A stretch of 41,926 bases of DNA, taken from DYCT01 sp051875715. Lineage in GTDB: Bacteria > Bacteroidota > Bacteroidia > Bacteroidales > Bacteroidaceae. The DNA lies in contig JBJEHD010000071.1 of assembly GCA_051875715.1 (NCBI GenBank), forward strand, positions 1 through 41,926. Reading direction: 5' to 3'. The translations under genes were made by a program, and so were the position numbers. Below the pieces are notes generated by a model, which did not search any database, was not told where the DNA came from, and was given only the letters and a program-made list of their open reading frames with translations. The stretch's first letter is position 1, and each line of letters starts with the position of its first letter. Shown one piece after another: positions 33,313 through 41,534 of the stretch.

Positions 33313-34071
33313 TCAAGGCTTCGTACCGATACGCATCCGTACCCAAAGCCAACGGGGTATCAACTTCCAGAAGAAAACCAGCCAGCGGTAGCGCCAGTCG
33401 ACAACGAGAACACTGCGCTTCCGCTCCACGCCACGAACAATCTGACGAGCCACGTCGGCAGCCGACAATTGCAGGGGATACGAACTCCCTGCAATCAGAT
33501 CGGTTGCCACAAAGCCGGGACGGATGTCCGTGATTTGCAATCGGACTCCACGCATCCTTGCCAACTGCTCCAGGCATTCCAAGTAATGATTCTGAAACCG
33601 TTTGGTGGCAGAATAGGCCGGAGCAGCCCCCAATCCCTTCGTGCCGGCAATCGACGAGATGCAGGCGATATGCCCTCTGCCCTGCTTCACAAACCGATGA
33701 AACGCACAATCCACCATCCGGACGAAGCCCAACGCATTGGTCGAAACGGTAAGCAATTCCTTGTCCGGCTCAAGCATCGGATTTTGCCATCCGATGCCCG
33801 AACTATGGAAATACAGGTCTATCCCTCCCATTTCGTCTATCAGGGACTCGAGCCGGGCTGTCGCTTCCGGCCTGTCAACATCAATGCAGGCTATTGCCAC
33901 GATGCCTTCCACTGTCTGTTTCAATTGTTCCAGCCGCTCCATACGGCGACCCGCCACACCTACCATCCAGCCCTTTCGGACCAGTTCCAAAGCAACTTCG
34001 CGGCCGATGCCCGAGGTCGCTCCCATGACGACAGCCTTTCGCCGGCCCTCGTTTTTACTTTTCCCTTCCAT
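33313..34071 (-). CDS. SDR-family NAD(P)-dependent oxidoreductase
   Basis: This 252-residue short-chain dehydrogenase has the cofactor loop GATSGIG at 17-23, an Asp-Val pair near 64-65, the catalytic Ser140 with Tyr153 and Lys157 (YSATK), and a Rossmann fold throughout. The C-terminus ends with an aromatic, hydrophobic stretch (LVFFWKLIPRWLWV) that could attach it to the membrane. The substrate is not deducible; related enzymes act on ketoacyl or steroid-like ketones. It is convergent with the sugar transferase gene (31 bp apart). I see no clear promoter or operon partner; array D lies upstream. Confidence 0.88.
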   Translation of the reverse strand: MEGKSKNEGRRKAVVMGATSGIGREVALELVRKGWMVGVAGRRMERLEQLKQTVEGIVAIACIDVDRPEATARLESLIDEMGGIDLYFHSSGIGWQNPMLEPDKELLTVSTNALGFVRMVDCAFHRFVKQGRGHIACISSIAGTKGLGAAPAYSATKRFQNHYLECLEQLARMRGVRLQITDIRPGFVATDLIAGSSYPLQLSAADVARQIVRGVERKRSVLVVDWRYRWLVFFWKLIPRWLWVRMRIGTKP

Positions 34072-34158
34072 CCTTGCTGATTTTATACTTTAAAAGCAGT
34101 AATTTAAAAACCACTTAATAGCCATTTTAACAGTGTTCGTTTGCCGTTCAATCCTCAT

Positions 34159-34246
34159 TACGATGCGTGTGTACACGCGAAGAGCGATGCATTTAAACGG
34201 TGTTGCAATGCCGTTGCAACGCTGTTGCAATACTGTTGCAACGGCC
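34159..34246. repeat. array D: 11-bp phased palindromic repeats (TGTACA, TTTAAA, TTGCAA)
   Basis: Eight 11-base units tile 34159-34246. Palindrome centres lie at 34172.5 (TGTACA), 34194.5 (TTTAAA), then 34205.5, 34216.5, 34227.5 and 34238.5 (TTGCAA). The first gap is 22 bp, the rest 11 bp. The unit carrying TTTAAACGG is shared with array C. The array lies between the SDR start and the fcl terminator, outside any gene. Confidence 0.78.
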
Positions 34247-34275
34247 TTCATACAGCCCATAAAATAATATGCACC

Positions 34276-34318
34276 AAGGAGGGAAACGAACGTATCTTCC
34301 GCAGTCATTTCCCTCCTT
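34276..34318 (-). terminator. terminator candidate of the sugar-nucleotide operon
   Basis: AAGGAGGGAAA (34276-34286) and TTTCCCTCCTT (34308-34318) form a perfect 11-bp stem, 26 bases past the fcl stop. The following T content on the minus strand is poor, so termination may be imperfect. Confidence 0.55.
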
Positions 34319-34343
34319 CCTACCCTTTATGGGTGGGCAATTG

Positions 34344-35429
34344 CTATTCGGCCGACAAGTCGGCCAAATACCACTGGTACATCCGATGCACTCCTTCTTC
34401 TATCTCAATCTGATGATGCCATCCCAACTGATGCAGTTTGGAGACGTCGGTCAGTTTGCGCATGGTACCGTCCGGTTTCGTTGCATCGAACGACAGACGT
34501 CCGTGATAGCCGATTTCGTCGACAATCAACCGGGCCAGATTCCCAATAGAAATCTCCTTGCCCGTACCAATGTTGATGTGGCAGTTTCGAACATCTCTGC
34601 ACGAGGGGTCGTACGTATCGCTAAAGTCCACATGCTCCATCACGAACACGCTGGCATCGGCCATCTCCTCGCTCCACAAGAACTCGCGCAGAGGTTTGCC
34701 GGTCCCCCACAACGTCACACTCTCAGGGGTGATGCCGTATTTGGCCAGCACCTCCAGAATCTTCTCCTTCGAGGCATTCCCGTCCACGCCTTCCACAGGC
34801 CGATGGTTCAAGTCGCGGCACACAGCCTCCCAATCACCCTCATGCAGACATTTTCCCAAATGAATTTTGCGCACCATGGCCGGCAAGACGTGGCTGCGCT
34901 CCAGGTGGAAGTTATCGTTCGGTCCGTACAGATTGGTCGGCATGACGGCTATGTAATTGGTGCCATATTGCAAGTTGAAACTTTCACACATCTTCAAGCC
35001 TGCAATCTTGGCGATAGCATAGGGTTCGTTGGTGTACTCCAGCGGAGAGGTGAGCAGCACATCCTCCTTCATCGGCTGCTCGGCATCGCGGGGATAAATG
35101 CACGTACTGCCCAGGAAAAGCAGTTTCTTCACCCCATGACGAAAACTTTCGCCAATCACGTTCTGCTGTATCTGCAGGTTCTGGTAGATAAAATCGGCCC
35201 GATAGATGCTGTTGGCCATGATGCCGCCGACATGAGCGGCGGCCAGGATCACGTATTCAGGCTTCTCCTCGTCGAAGAAACGGCGAACAGCCTGCGCATC
35301 CAGCAAATCCAGTTCTTGATGCGTACGCCCAATCACCCGGGTATAGCCCTTTTGCTGCAGATTGCGAAATATGGCCGAACCCACCAGACCACGATGGCCG
35401 GCCACATAGATTTTGGCATCTTTCTCCAT
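34344..35429 (-). CDS. fcl: GDP-L-fucose synthase
   Basis: This 361-residue epimerase/reductase converts GDP-4-keto-6-deoxy-mannose to GDP-L-fucose with NADPH. The cofactor loop GHRGLVGSA is at 11-19, and the catalytic residues are Ser108 (FLGSTCIYP) and Tyr137/Lys141 (YAIAK). The start ATG directly abuts the stop of gmd (TAA then ATG), which implies translational coupling. It is the last gene of the rfbA-manC-gmd-fcl unit. The protein is about 40 residues longer than E. coli WcaG, as I recall is usual for Bacteroidota copies. Confidence 0.95.
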   Translation of the reverse strand: MEKDAKIYVAGHRGLVGSAIFRNLQQKGYTRVIGRTHQELDLLDAQAVRRFFDEEKPEYVILAAAHVGGIMANSIYRADFIYQNLQIQQNVIGESFRHGVKKLLFLGSTCIYPRDAEQPMKEDVLLTSPLEYTNEPYAIAKIAGLKMCESFNLQYGTNYIAVMPTNLYGPNDNFHLERSHVLPAMVRKIHLGKCLHEGDWEAVCRDLNHRPVEGVDGNASKEKILEVLAKYGITPESVTLWGTGKPLREFLWSEEMADASVFVMEHVDFSDTYDPSCRDVRNCHINIGTGKEISIGNLARLIVDEIGYHGRLSFDATKPDGTMRKLTDVSKLHQLGWHHQIEIEEGVHRMYQWYLADLSAE

Positions 35430-36512
35430 TTATTCCTCCATCTTTGCACGCATGTGAAGCTTCTTCACGAACTTCATGTCATGCGACACCATGATCTTCA
35501 CCAATTCTTCGAACGAGGTCTTGCGAGGATTCCATCCCAGCAAGGTCTTCGCCTTGGTCGGATCGCCAAGCAGTTGTTCCACCTCGGCCGGACGGAAGTA
35601 TTTCGGATCGACCTCAACAAGCACACGGCCCGTTTTCGTGTCGATGCCCTTTTCATCCACACCTTCGCCTTCCCAACGCAATTCGATACCTACCTCGCGG
35701 AACGCCAACGTAGTGAACTCGCGCACCGTGTGGTATTCGCCCGTGGCGATGACGAAGTCCTCAGGGGTTTCGTGCTGCAGGATGAGCCACATACATTCCA
35801 CATAATCCTTTGCATATCCCCAGTCGCGCAACGAATTGAGGTTACCCAAATAAAGTTTATCCTGGAATCCCTGTACGATACGTGCTGCAGCCAGTGTAAT
35901 CTTGCGCGTCACGAAGGTTTCGCCACGGCGCTCGCTTTCGTGGTTGAACAAGATACCATTCACCGCATACATACCGTAACTTTCACGGTAGTTCTTCGTA
36001 ATCCAGAAGCCATACTGTTTAGCCACGCCATACGGCGAACGAGGATAGAACGGAGTCGTCTCTTTTTGAGGAACTTCCTGCACCAAGCCGAACAATTCGG
36101 ACGTAGATGCCTGGTAGATTTTGGTTTTCTTCTCCAATCCAAGTATGCGTACCGCTTCCAGCATACGCAACGTGCCGATGGCATCAGCCTCGGCCGTATA
36201 TTCCGGCACATCGAAACTTACCTTTACGTGACTCTGTGCGGCCAAATTGTATATCTCGTCAGGCTGAACCTGCTGAATGATTCGAATCAACGAACTGGAA
36301 TCCGTCATGTCGCCATAATGTAGATTCACCAGACGGCTCTGCTTCATGTCGCGCACCCATTCATCCAGATATAAATGTTCAATGCGTCCCGTATTAAACG
36401 ACGACGAACGACGCAAGATGCCATGCACCTCATATCCCTTTTCAATCAAAAACTCGGCCAAGAATGAGCCATCTTGTCCGGTAATACCCGAAATTAAAGC
36501 AACTTTTTTCAC
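35430..36512 (-). CDS. gmd: GDP-mannose 4,6-dehydratase
   Basis: The 360-residue dehydratase is the first committed step from GDP-mannose to GDP-fucose. The NAD(P) loop GITGQDG is at residues 9-15. RRSSSFNTGRIEHLY near 35-48 is diagnostic for GMD. The catalytic centre is the ASTSELFG stretch (Thr137, Glu139) with Tyr161/Lys165 (YGVAK). The next gene, fcl, completes the pathway. It lies 35 bp downstream of manC, which supplies its substrate. Confidence 0.96.
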   Translation of the reverse strand: MKKVALISGITGQDGSFLAEFLIEKGYEVHGILRRSSSFNTGRIEHLYLDEWVRDMKQSRLVNLHYGDMTDSSSLIRIIQQVQPDEIYNLAAQSHVKVSFDVPEYTAEADAIGTLRMLEAVRILGLEKKTKIYQASTSELFGLVQEVPQKETTPFYPRSPYGVAKQYGFWITKNYRESYGMYAVNGILFNHESERRGETFVTRKITLAAARIVQGFQDKLYLGNLNSLRDWGYAKDYVECMWLILQHETPEDFVIATGEYHTVREFTTLAFREVGIELRWEGEGVDEKGIDTKTGRVLVEVDPKYFRPAEVEQLLGDPTKAKTLLGWNPRKTSFEELVKIMVSHDMKFVKKLHMRAKMEE

Positions 36513-36547
36513 TTTTCTCTATTCTATGTATTGATAAAAATCTCTGT

Positions 36548-37612
36548 CTATTTTGTAAACTCGCGAATACGTTGTTCATCGCTCAAACGGCACACCAGCA
36601 ACGAGCCGTCATGCTCAGCCACAATGTAGCCGTCCAATCCTTGCACAACGACCTTCTTTTCGCCTGGCGTATGCACGATGCAGTTCCGGCTCTCCACCAT
36701 GTGCACCTGCGCTCCGATACGGACATTATGATCCTTATCATGTTCCAGCCGTTCATGCAACGAACCCCACGTGCCCAAATCACTCCATCCGAAACTGGCC
36801 GGGAACACGAAAATCTCGTCAGCCTTCTCCAAAATGGCATAATCCACCGAAATATTCTCGCAAGCAGGAAAATGCTCGTCGATTAAAGTTTGTTCGCGGT
36901 CACTGTTATAATAAGGCATAAGCGATTCGAACAGCGAGGCCAATTCCGGTTGATAGATGCGCATCGCGTTGACAATCGTACTGACATTCCAGATGAAGAT
37001 GCCTGCATTCCAGAAATAATTGGGGCGGGCAATATATTTCTCAGCCAACTCGCGGTTGGGTTTTTCCTTGAATGAATCAACCCTAAACACTTCCTTGTTC
37101 GTCGTTGAAGCTACCGAAAGGTCGCCTTCGATATAGCCATAGCCGGTTTCCGGGCGAGTGGGTTTCATGCCTAACGTAAGAATGGCATCCGAGTCGGCCG
37201 TGAAGTCCAGAGCCGACCTCACCACACGCTGAAACTCGGCCACATCCATGACGATATGGTCCGACGGAGTTACCACGATGTTGGCACTGGGCTGACGATG
37301 CTTGATTTTCCAACTGACGTAGGCGATGCAAGGAGCCGTATTGCGCATGCAGGGTTCCTGCAAGATGTTGCTTTCCGGCACCTCGGGCAATTGTTCCCGC
37401 ACCAAAGGCGCATAGTTTTTCGATGTGACCACCCATGTGTTCTCCGGAGGACAGATGCCGGCAAAGCGGTCGACCGTCAGTTGCAGAAGCGTACGTCCGC
37501 ACCCCAACACATCAATAAACTGCTTCGGATGCTCGGGGGTACTCATCGGCCAGAACCGGCTCCCTACCCCTCCAGCCATGATGACAACATGGTTATGCTT
37601 TTCCATTTTCAT
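36548..37612 (-). CDS. manC: mannose-1-phosphate guanylyltransferase
   Basis: This 354-residue enzyme makes GDP-mannose from mannose-1-phosphate and GTP. The nucleotidyltransferase signature AGGVGSRFWPMSTPEHPKQF (residues 13-32) and the VDSFKEKPNRELAEKYI stretch are typical of the ManC/type-II GMP family. It lacks the phosphomannose-isomerase half of bifunctional forms. It precedes gmd by 35 bp and follows rfbA by 20 bp. The RBS is near GTG/ATG choices in MKMEKHNH; the second Met is an alternative start. Confidence 0.94.
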   Translation of the reverse strand: MKMEKHNHVVIMAGGVGSRFWPMSTPEHPKQFIDVLGCGRTLLQLTVDRFAGICPPENTWVVTSKNYAPLVREQLPEVPESNILQEPCMRNTAPCIAYVSWKIKHRQPSANIVVTPSDHIVMDVAEFQRVVRSALDFTADSDAILTLGMKPTRPETGYGYIEGDLSVASTTNKEVFRVDSFKEKPNRELAEKYIARPNYFWNAGIFIWNVSTIVNAMRIYQPELASLFESLMPYYNSDREQTLIDEHFPACENISVDYAILEKADEIFVFPASFGWSDLGTWGSLHERLEHDKDHNVRIGAQVHMVESRNCIVHTPGEKKVVVQGLDGYIVAEHDGSLLVCRLSDEQRIREFTK

Positions 37613-37632
37613 TGGTTTGTCAAATTATAATT

Positions 37633-38526
37633 TTACTCTTCAGCGGCTTTCAACTCCTTGATGACCTTCATCAGGTATTGCCCGTATTCATTTTTCAGCA
37701 TAGGACGGGCCAGTTCGGCCATCTTTTCCGGGGTAATCCATCCTTGGCGCAAAGCGATGCCTTCCAAGCAAGCCACCTTCAGCCCCTGTCGTTTCTCGAT
37801 GACCTCGATGAATGTAGACGCCTCGGCCAACGAATCGTGCGTGCCAGTGTCCAACCAGGCGAATCCACGGCCAAGCAGTTGCACCTTCAATTCATTATCT
37901 TCCAAGAAACGTTGATTGACCGATGTGATTTCCAATTCACCTCGTGCCGAGGGGCGGATGGACTTGGCGACATCGACCACCTTGTTCGGATAGAAATACA
38001 AACCTACCACGGCATAGTTCGATTTCGGTTGGGTCGGTTTCTCTTCCAAGCTCAACACATTGCCTTGTTTGTCAAACTCCACCACCCCATAACGTTCCGG
38101 ATCGTTCACCCAGTAACCGAACACCGTGGCTTTGCCTTCTTCTTCCGCCGTACGTACGGCATCGCGGAACATGGCCGTCAATCCATGACCGTAGAAAATA
38201 TTGTCGCCCAGCACCAGGCAAGCCGAATCGTTGCCAATGAACTCTTCGCCTATCAAGAAAGCCTGCGCCAAACCATCCGGGGAGGGTTGTTCGGCATATT
38301 CGAAATGCACGCCATAATCCGATCCGTCGCCCAACAAGCGTTTGAAGGCAGGCAGGTCGTAGGGGGTTGAAATAATCAAGATTTCTCGTATACCGGCCAA
38401 CATCAAAACCGAAATCGGATAATAAATCATCGGTTTGTCAAAAATAGGCAACAATTGTTTTGATACGCCTTTTGTGATAGGATACAGACGTGTTCCTGAG
38501 CCACCGGCCAATACGATACCTTTCAT
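37633..38526 (-). CDS. rfbA: glucose-1-phosphate thymidylyltransferase
   Basis: This 297-residue enzyme makes dTDP-glucose from glucose-1-phosphate and dTTP. The start is placed at MKGIVLAGGSGTRLYP (38526), which matches the family; an in-frame extension to 38583 crosses the promoter. Motifs include GGSGTRLYP near residue 8, KQLLPIFDKPMIYYP near 25, and SLEEKPTQPKSNYAVVGLY. The rhamnose genes rfbB, rfbC and rfbD are not in this window. It heads the operon under the promoter at 38550-38557. Confidence 0.95.
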   Translation of the reverse strand: MKGIVLAGGSGTRLYPITKGVSKQLLPIFDKPMIYYPISVLMLAGIREILIISTPYDLPAFKRLLGDGSDYGVHFEYAEQPSPDGLAQAFLIGEEFIGNDSACLVLGDNIFYGHGLTAMFRDAVRTAEEEGKATVFGYWVNDPERYGVVEFDKQGNVLSLEEKPTQPKSNYAVVGLYFYPNKVVDVAKSIRPSARGELEITSVNQRFLEDNELKVQLLGRGFAWLDTGTHDSLAEASTFIEVIEKRQGLKVACLEGIALRQGWITPEKMAELARPMLKNEYGQYLMKVIKELKAAEE

Positions 38527-38549
38527 AATAAATTTTTTGAGTGATTTTG

Positions 38550-38557
38550 CAAATATA
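38550..38557 (-). promoter_or_regulatory. -7 promoter element for rfbA-manC-gmd-fcl
   Basis: TATATTTG on the minus strand matches the consensus exactly, 23 bp upstream of the rfbA ATG. The -33 element is not evident. Confidence 0.5.
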
Positions 38558-38591
38558 AACGTTTTGATATAAAGTCGTTGCACCAGGGCTG

Positions 38592-39140
38592 TTATTTTTC
38601 CCCATAACGATTGTGCGAGACCACCTTTTCCTTCGCTTTCCGGCTTTTGATGCGTTTAGGCTTCGTCGGATATCCCACCGTAATGTCCAACAGTACCCGT
38701 TTCCCGGCGGGGATGCCCAGCAGTTTCTTTATTTCCTTTTCGTCAAACCAACCCAAAATGCACGAGCCAAGTCCTTCGTCCTCTGCAGCCAACACGATGT
38801 GCGAAGCAGCAATGCCCAAATCAATCAGCGGGAAGTACTTATCCTTTATCTTGCTACCCAAGAAAGAAGTCAAGTTCATATTCTCTTCCACCAGAAGAAT
38901 GTGGACAGGAGCCTGACGGGCAAATTTGTTCATGCCCAATCCGGCCGTTGCTTCCCCTACTCGGACTGCGAGTTCAGGATTGTCCACAACTACGAAATGC
39001 CATGGCTGCGCATTGCACGCCGATGGAGCCAGGCGGGCCGCCTCGATGATGCGTGCCAACTTTTCAGGCTCCACTGGACGCGAAATGTCATACGCGCGGT
39101 CGCTTTGCCGCGCCTTGACTAAAGAAAGGAAATCTTCCAT
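38592..39140 (-). CDS. nitroreductase-family FMN oxidoreductase
   Basis: This 182-residue protein is of the usual size for the minimal nitroreductase group. FMN-contact features are RQSDRAYD near residue 11, AARLAPSACNAQPWHFVVV near 34, and the GLGSCILGWFDEKEIKKLLGIP segment near 122. These enzymes use NAD(P)H and FMN to reduce quinones or nitro-compounds; the native substrate is unknown. It starts 3 bases after the riboflavin synthase stop. Coupling of an FMN enzyme to riboflavin synthesis is biochemically sensible but may be coincidental. Confidence 0.92.
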   Translation of the reverse strand: MEDFLSLVKARQSDRAYDISRPVEPEKLARIIEAARLAPSACNAQPWHFVVVDNPELAVRVGEATAGLGMNKFARQAPVHILLVEENMNLTSFLGSKIKDKYFPLIDLGIAASHIVLAAEDEGLGSCILGWFDEKEIKKLLGIPAGKRVLLDITVGYPTKPKRIKSRKAKEKVVSHNRYGEK

Positions 39141-39143
39141 CGG

Positions 39144-39758
39144 CTATCTCTCCTCCGTTTGCAACTGCATCATCCGGCTCAAATACTTGCCAATGATGTC
39201 AAACTCCAGATTCACAATCGAACCCACCTGCAACGTATGGAAATTGGTATGTTCGTAGGTGTAAGGGATAATGGCCACATGAAAAGTATCGTAAGTGGGA
39301 TTGCAGACCGTGAGGCTCACGCCATTCACTGTCACCGAACCCTTGTCGACTGTGACATACCCCCGCTTTACCATCTCGGGGCTACTCTGATAGCGGAACG
39401 TATAATACCAACTGCCATCCGCATCATCGACAGCCACACACGTGGCCGTCTGGTCCACATGGCCCTGTACGATGTGTCCATCCAGTCTTCCGTTCATCAG
39501 CATACTACGTTCCACATTCACCTTGTCGCCTGCTTTCAGCAGTCCGATGTTGGAGCGTTCGATGGTTTCCTTCATCGCCGTCACCGTGTAAGTCCCATTC
39601 TCCAAACGAACTACGGTCAGGCAAACGCCATTGTGGGAAATGCTCTGATCAATCTTCAACTCGTCCACGAATGAACATTTCAACGTCAAATGAAGATTCT
39701 CGCGGTCTTTGACCACACGAACCACCTCTGCAAATTCTTCTACAATTCCGGAAAACAT
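39144..39758 (-). CDS. ribE: riboflavin synthase alpha subunit
   Basis: The 204-residue enzyme dismutates two 6,7-dimethyl-8-ribityllumazines to riboflavin. The start at MFSGIVEEFAEV (39758) is the conserved N-terminus; the frame extends to 39791 without support. Two tandem lumazine-binding barrels are visible, each with its own NGV(C/S)LTV core: NGVCLTVV near residue 44 and NGVSLTVCN near 140. It is preceded by the C11 peptidase gene and followed 3 bp later by the nitroreductase. No FMN riboswitch is seen in front of it. Confidence 0.95.
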   Translation of the reverse strand: MFSGIVEEFAEVVRVVKDRENLHLTLKCSFVDELKIDQSISHNGVCLTVVRLENGTYTVTAMKETIERSNIGLLKAGDKVNVERSMLMNGRLDGHIVQGHVDQTATCVAVDDADGSWYYTFRYQSSPEMVKRGYVTVDKGSVTVNGVSLTVCNPTYDTFHVAIIPYTYEHTNFHTLQVGSIVNLEFDIIGKYLSRMMQLQTEER

Positions 39759-39791
39759 ATTTCTTCTTATTATTTGATTAAGATTCCACAT

Positions 39792-40940
39792 TTAAAAATC
39801 GAAGGCGGAAAAGCCCGCCGCTTCGTACCAAGCATAACGCCGGAAAAAATCGTTCCACTTAGGTTTTTCCGTCTGCGGCACATACATGCCCAAGCCCGAA
39901 TACTTGTCCCCATCAATGGAAACAATCAGATTGCTCTCCACGTAATCGCTGTAGAGGAGCGTACGAGACAACTGCTCCAGAAACTCCTGTGGAACATCCG
40001 GCGAAGCCACATGATTCGCAAAATCCCGGCAATCAACTATCGCATACTCAAAGCCAAGTATCATCCGGTCATACTTCTGCAATTGCCGGACGTTCACCCG
40101 CTGCCAAGCCGGATAACGGGCCAGCAAGTCCTTCATGGAGGCAGCCAGCCGCTCCAACTCACCACAACGAATGACAGCAATGGTGCCCCAAGCAGGATCG
40201 GCTGAGCGATAGTAGTGTATGTACAAGCGAGCAATGGCACTTGCACTCTGTTCGACATCGTCCAAATAAAAATAAGGCATCAAGGATTCGTACGGGAAAC
40301 CGGCGCCCAACACCTCGGCCACCGAAGCAATCAGATAAGATGCCGCATGGCGCAATTCGTATGCCACCTGCACATCGGCCATCAAACAGGCATCGAACAT
40401 GATGTAATCGAACGGTTTTTCTGCCACTTCCTCCAACACATGAGCCATATCAACCGACTCCATCCACACATTGTTCTCCACCCCAAAAGCCCGCGTGCGC
40501 TTGTCGGCAGGCAACCAACCGGTTCCGTGCGAACTCAGAATCAGACCATAACTCTCCGAGGGGCACAAACGCATCATGTCGGATAACACCGTTTTCAACA
40601 CTTCGGGCGAAGCCGAGTTTTGCATTTCATACGTCTGCAATACCTCCTCCTTGCCCACATGTCCCGCACCATCGGCCCTGTAAGACGAAATCTTTGGATT
40701 ACCCTGAAGGCCATCCCAATAAACCACCAGACGGCATGGGCGGTTCGTTCTCTTCAATCCATTGCACATGTCAACCACGTTGGCCTGCATATCCGACTCC
40801 AGGTTGTTACCTGCAACCATGTACACCAGCAACGTACGACCGCTTTCTTCCCCTCTTGTTTCCTCATGCTGGCACGAGCACAGCACACAAAGAATCAGAC
40901 ACAAGAGCACCGTTGTCCGACACATCATATCCGACCACAT
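39792..40940 (-). CDS. clostripain-family (C11) cysteine peptidase lipoprotein
   Basis: This 382-residue protein resembles the peptidase C11 family. The N-terminus ends in a lipobox-like LCSC (Cys23), suggesting a lipoprotein at the cell envelope. Catalytic residues are His138 in LSSHGTGW and Cys185 in FDACLM. C11 enzymes cut after Arg or Lys and mature by self-cleavage. Its ATG directly abuts the stop of the small secreted protein upstream (TAA then ATG at 40943-40940). A second in-frame ATG (40928) is an alternative start. Confidence 0.88.
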   Translation of the reverse strand: MWSDMMCRTTVLLCLILCVLCSCQHEETRGEESGRTLLVYMVAGNNLESDMQANVVDMCNGLKRTNRPCRLVVYWDGLQGNPKISSYRADGAGHVGKEEVLQTYEMQNSASPEVLKTVLSDMMRLCPSESYGLILSSHGTGWLPADKRTRAFGVENNVWMESVDMAHVLEEVAEKPFDYIMFDACLMADVQVAYELRHAASYLIASVAEVLGAGFPYESLMPYFYLDDVEQSASAIARLYIHYYRSADPAWGTIAVIRCGELERLAASMKDLLARYPAWQRVNVRQLQKYDRMILGFEYAIVDCRDFANHVASPDVPQEFLEQLSRTLLYSDYVESNLIVSIDGDKYSGLGMYVPQTEKPKWNDFFRRYAWYEAAGFSAFDF

Positions 40941-41339
40941 TTAAAACTCCGGACGGGAGAATGAGAATTCATCTTTTCCAAGCACCTGCACAGGCGTTTC
41001 GTCCTTCTTCAAACGCAGCAACACCTTATTGAGTTCTTTCGTCAGTTTCTTGGCGTCCTGGTTGAAGTAAATCATGCACGTGCGGTTCGACAGGCCACGC
41101 TCATCCTCCAAGTAATTCTTCAACTGATAGGAGTACTGGTCTCGGCCTTGCAGAAAATGATTGGCATCCAGAACCGCGCTATCCAATTGCTGAATCTCCG
41201 TACGATAAACCACTTGCTCACTAAGCGAAATGGACAAACCGAACGCATAGACAGGTTTATCCTTCTGTTTGCGTTTGGCTTGTGCGCCACACACGCACAA
41301 CATTGCCATCAAAAGAACCGCATATCTCATGTTCTTCAT
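40941..41339 (-). CDS. small secreted protein of unknown function
   Basis: The 132-residue protein starts at MKNMRYAVLLMAMLCVCGAQA, a clear signal peptide, with an AGGAG at good spacing. The longer frame to 41402 would lose this and cross the promoter. The mature part opens with a Lys/Arg-rich stretch, then YAFGLSISLSEQVVYRTEIQQLDSAVLD and a QYSYQLKNYLEDE segment. NRTCMIYFNQDAKKL and a helical LTKELNKVLLRLKK follow. I do not recognise a named family. Because it is translated next to the C11 peptidase, a chaperone, inhibitor or substrate role is possible, with no direct evidence. Confidence 0.75.
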   Translation of the reverse strand: MKNMRYAVLLMAMLCVCGAQAKRKQKDKPVYAFGLSISLSEQVVYRTEIQQLDSAVLDANHFLQGRDQYSYQLKNYLEDERGLSNRTCMIYFNQDAKKLTKELNKVLLRLKKDETPVQVLGKDEFSFSRPEF

Positions 41340-41373
41340 CTTATAATCTCCTCTTTTTTCAATAAATACGCTA

Positions 41374-41402
41374 CAAAAGTACAAAAAAACGTGGAAGGAC
41401 AA
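41374..41402 (-). promoter_or_regulatory. promoter of the small protein-C11-ribE-nitroreductase unit
   Basis: On the minus strand TACTTTTG (41381-41374) matches TAnnTTTG, with TTG (41402-41400) 18 bases upstream. The start is about 35 bp downstream. Confidence 0.55.
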
Positions 41403-41476
41403 TGCTTGCTCTACAGATAATCAGTCCACACTTACAATCTGGAACAAATCGAGAAGGCAATTCGAATGGAGGGAGG

Positions 41477-41507
41477 TTGAAAAAATGTAGATAATTCCCT
41501 ATCTTTG
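41477..41507 (+). promoter_or_regulatory. promoter of the 53-residue small protein
   Basis: TTG (41477-41479), a 20-base spacer and TATCTTTG (41500-41507) match the Bacteroidota consensus well. The ATG follows 27 bp later. Confidence 0.7.
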
Positions 41508-41534
41508 CAACATCATTCCTCATCAATTTAAATT

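Noticed and set aside
34269..36323. 684-codon plus-strand open frame across fcl and gmd
   Set aside because: Both minus-strand genes have full catalytic motifs; this frame is an antisense shadow.
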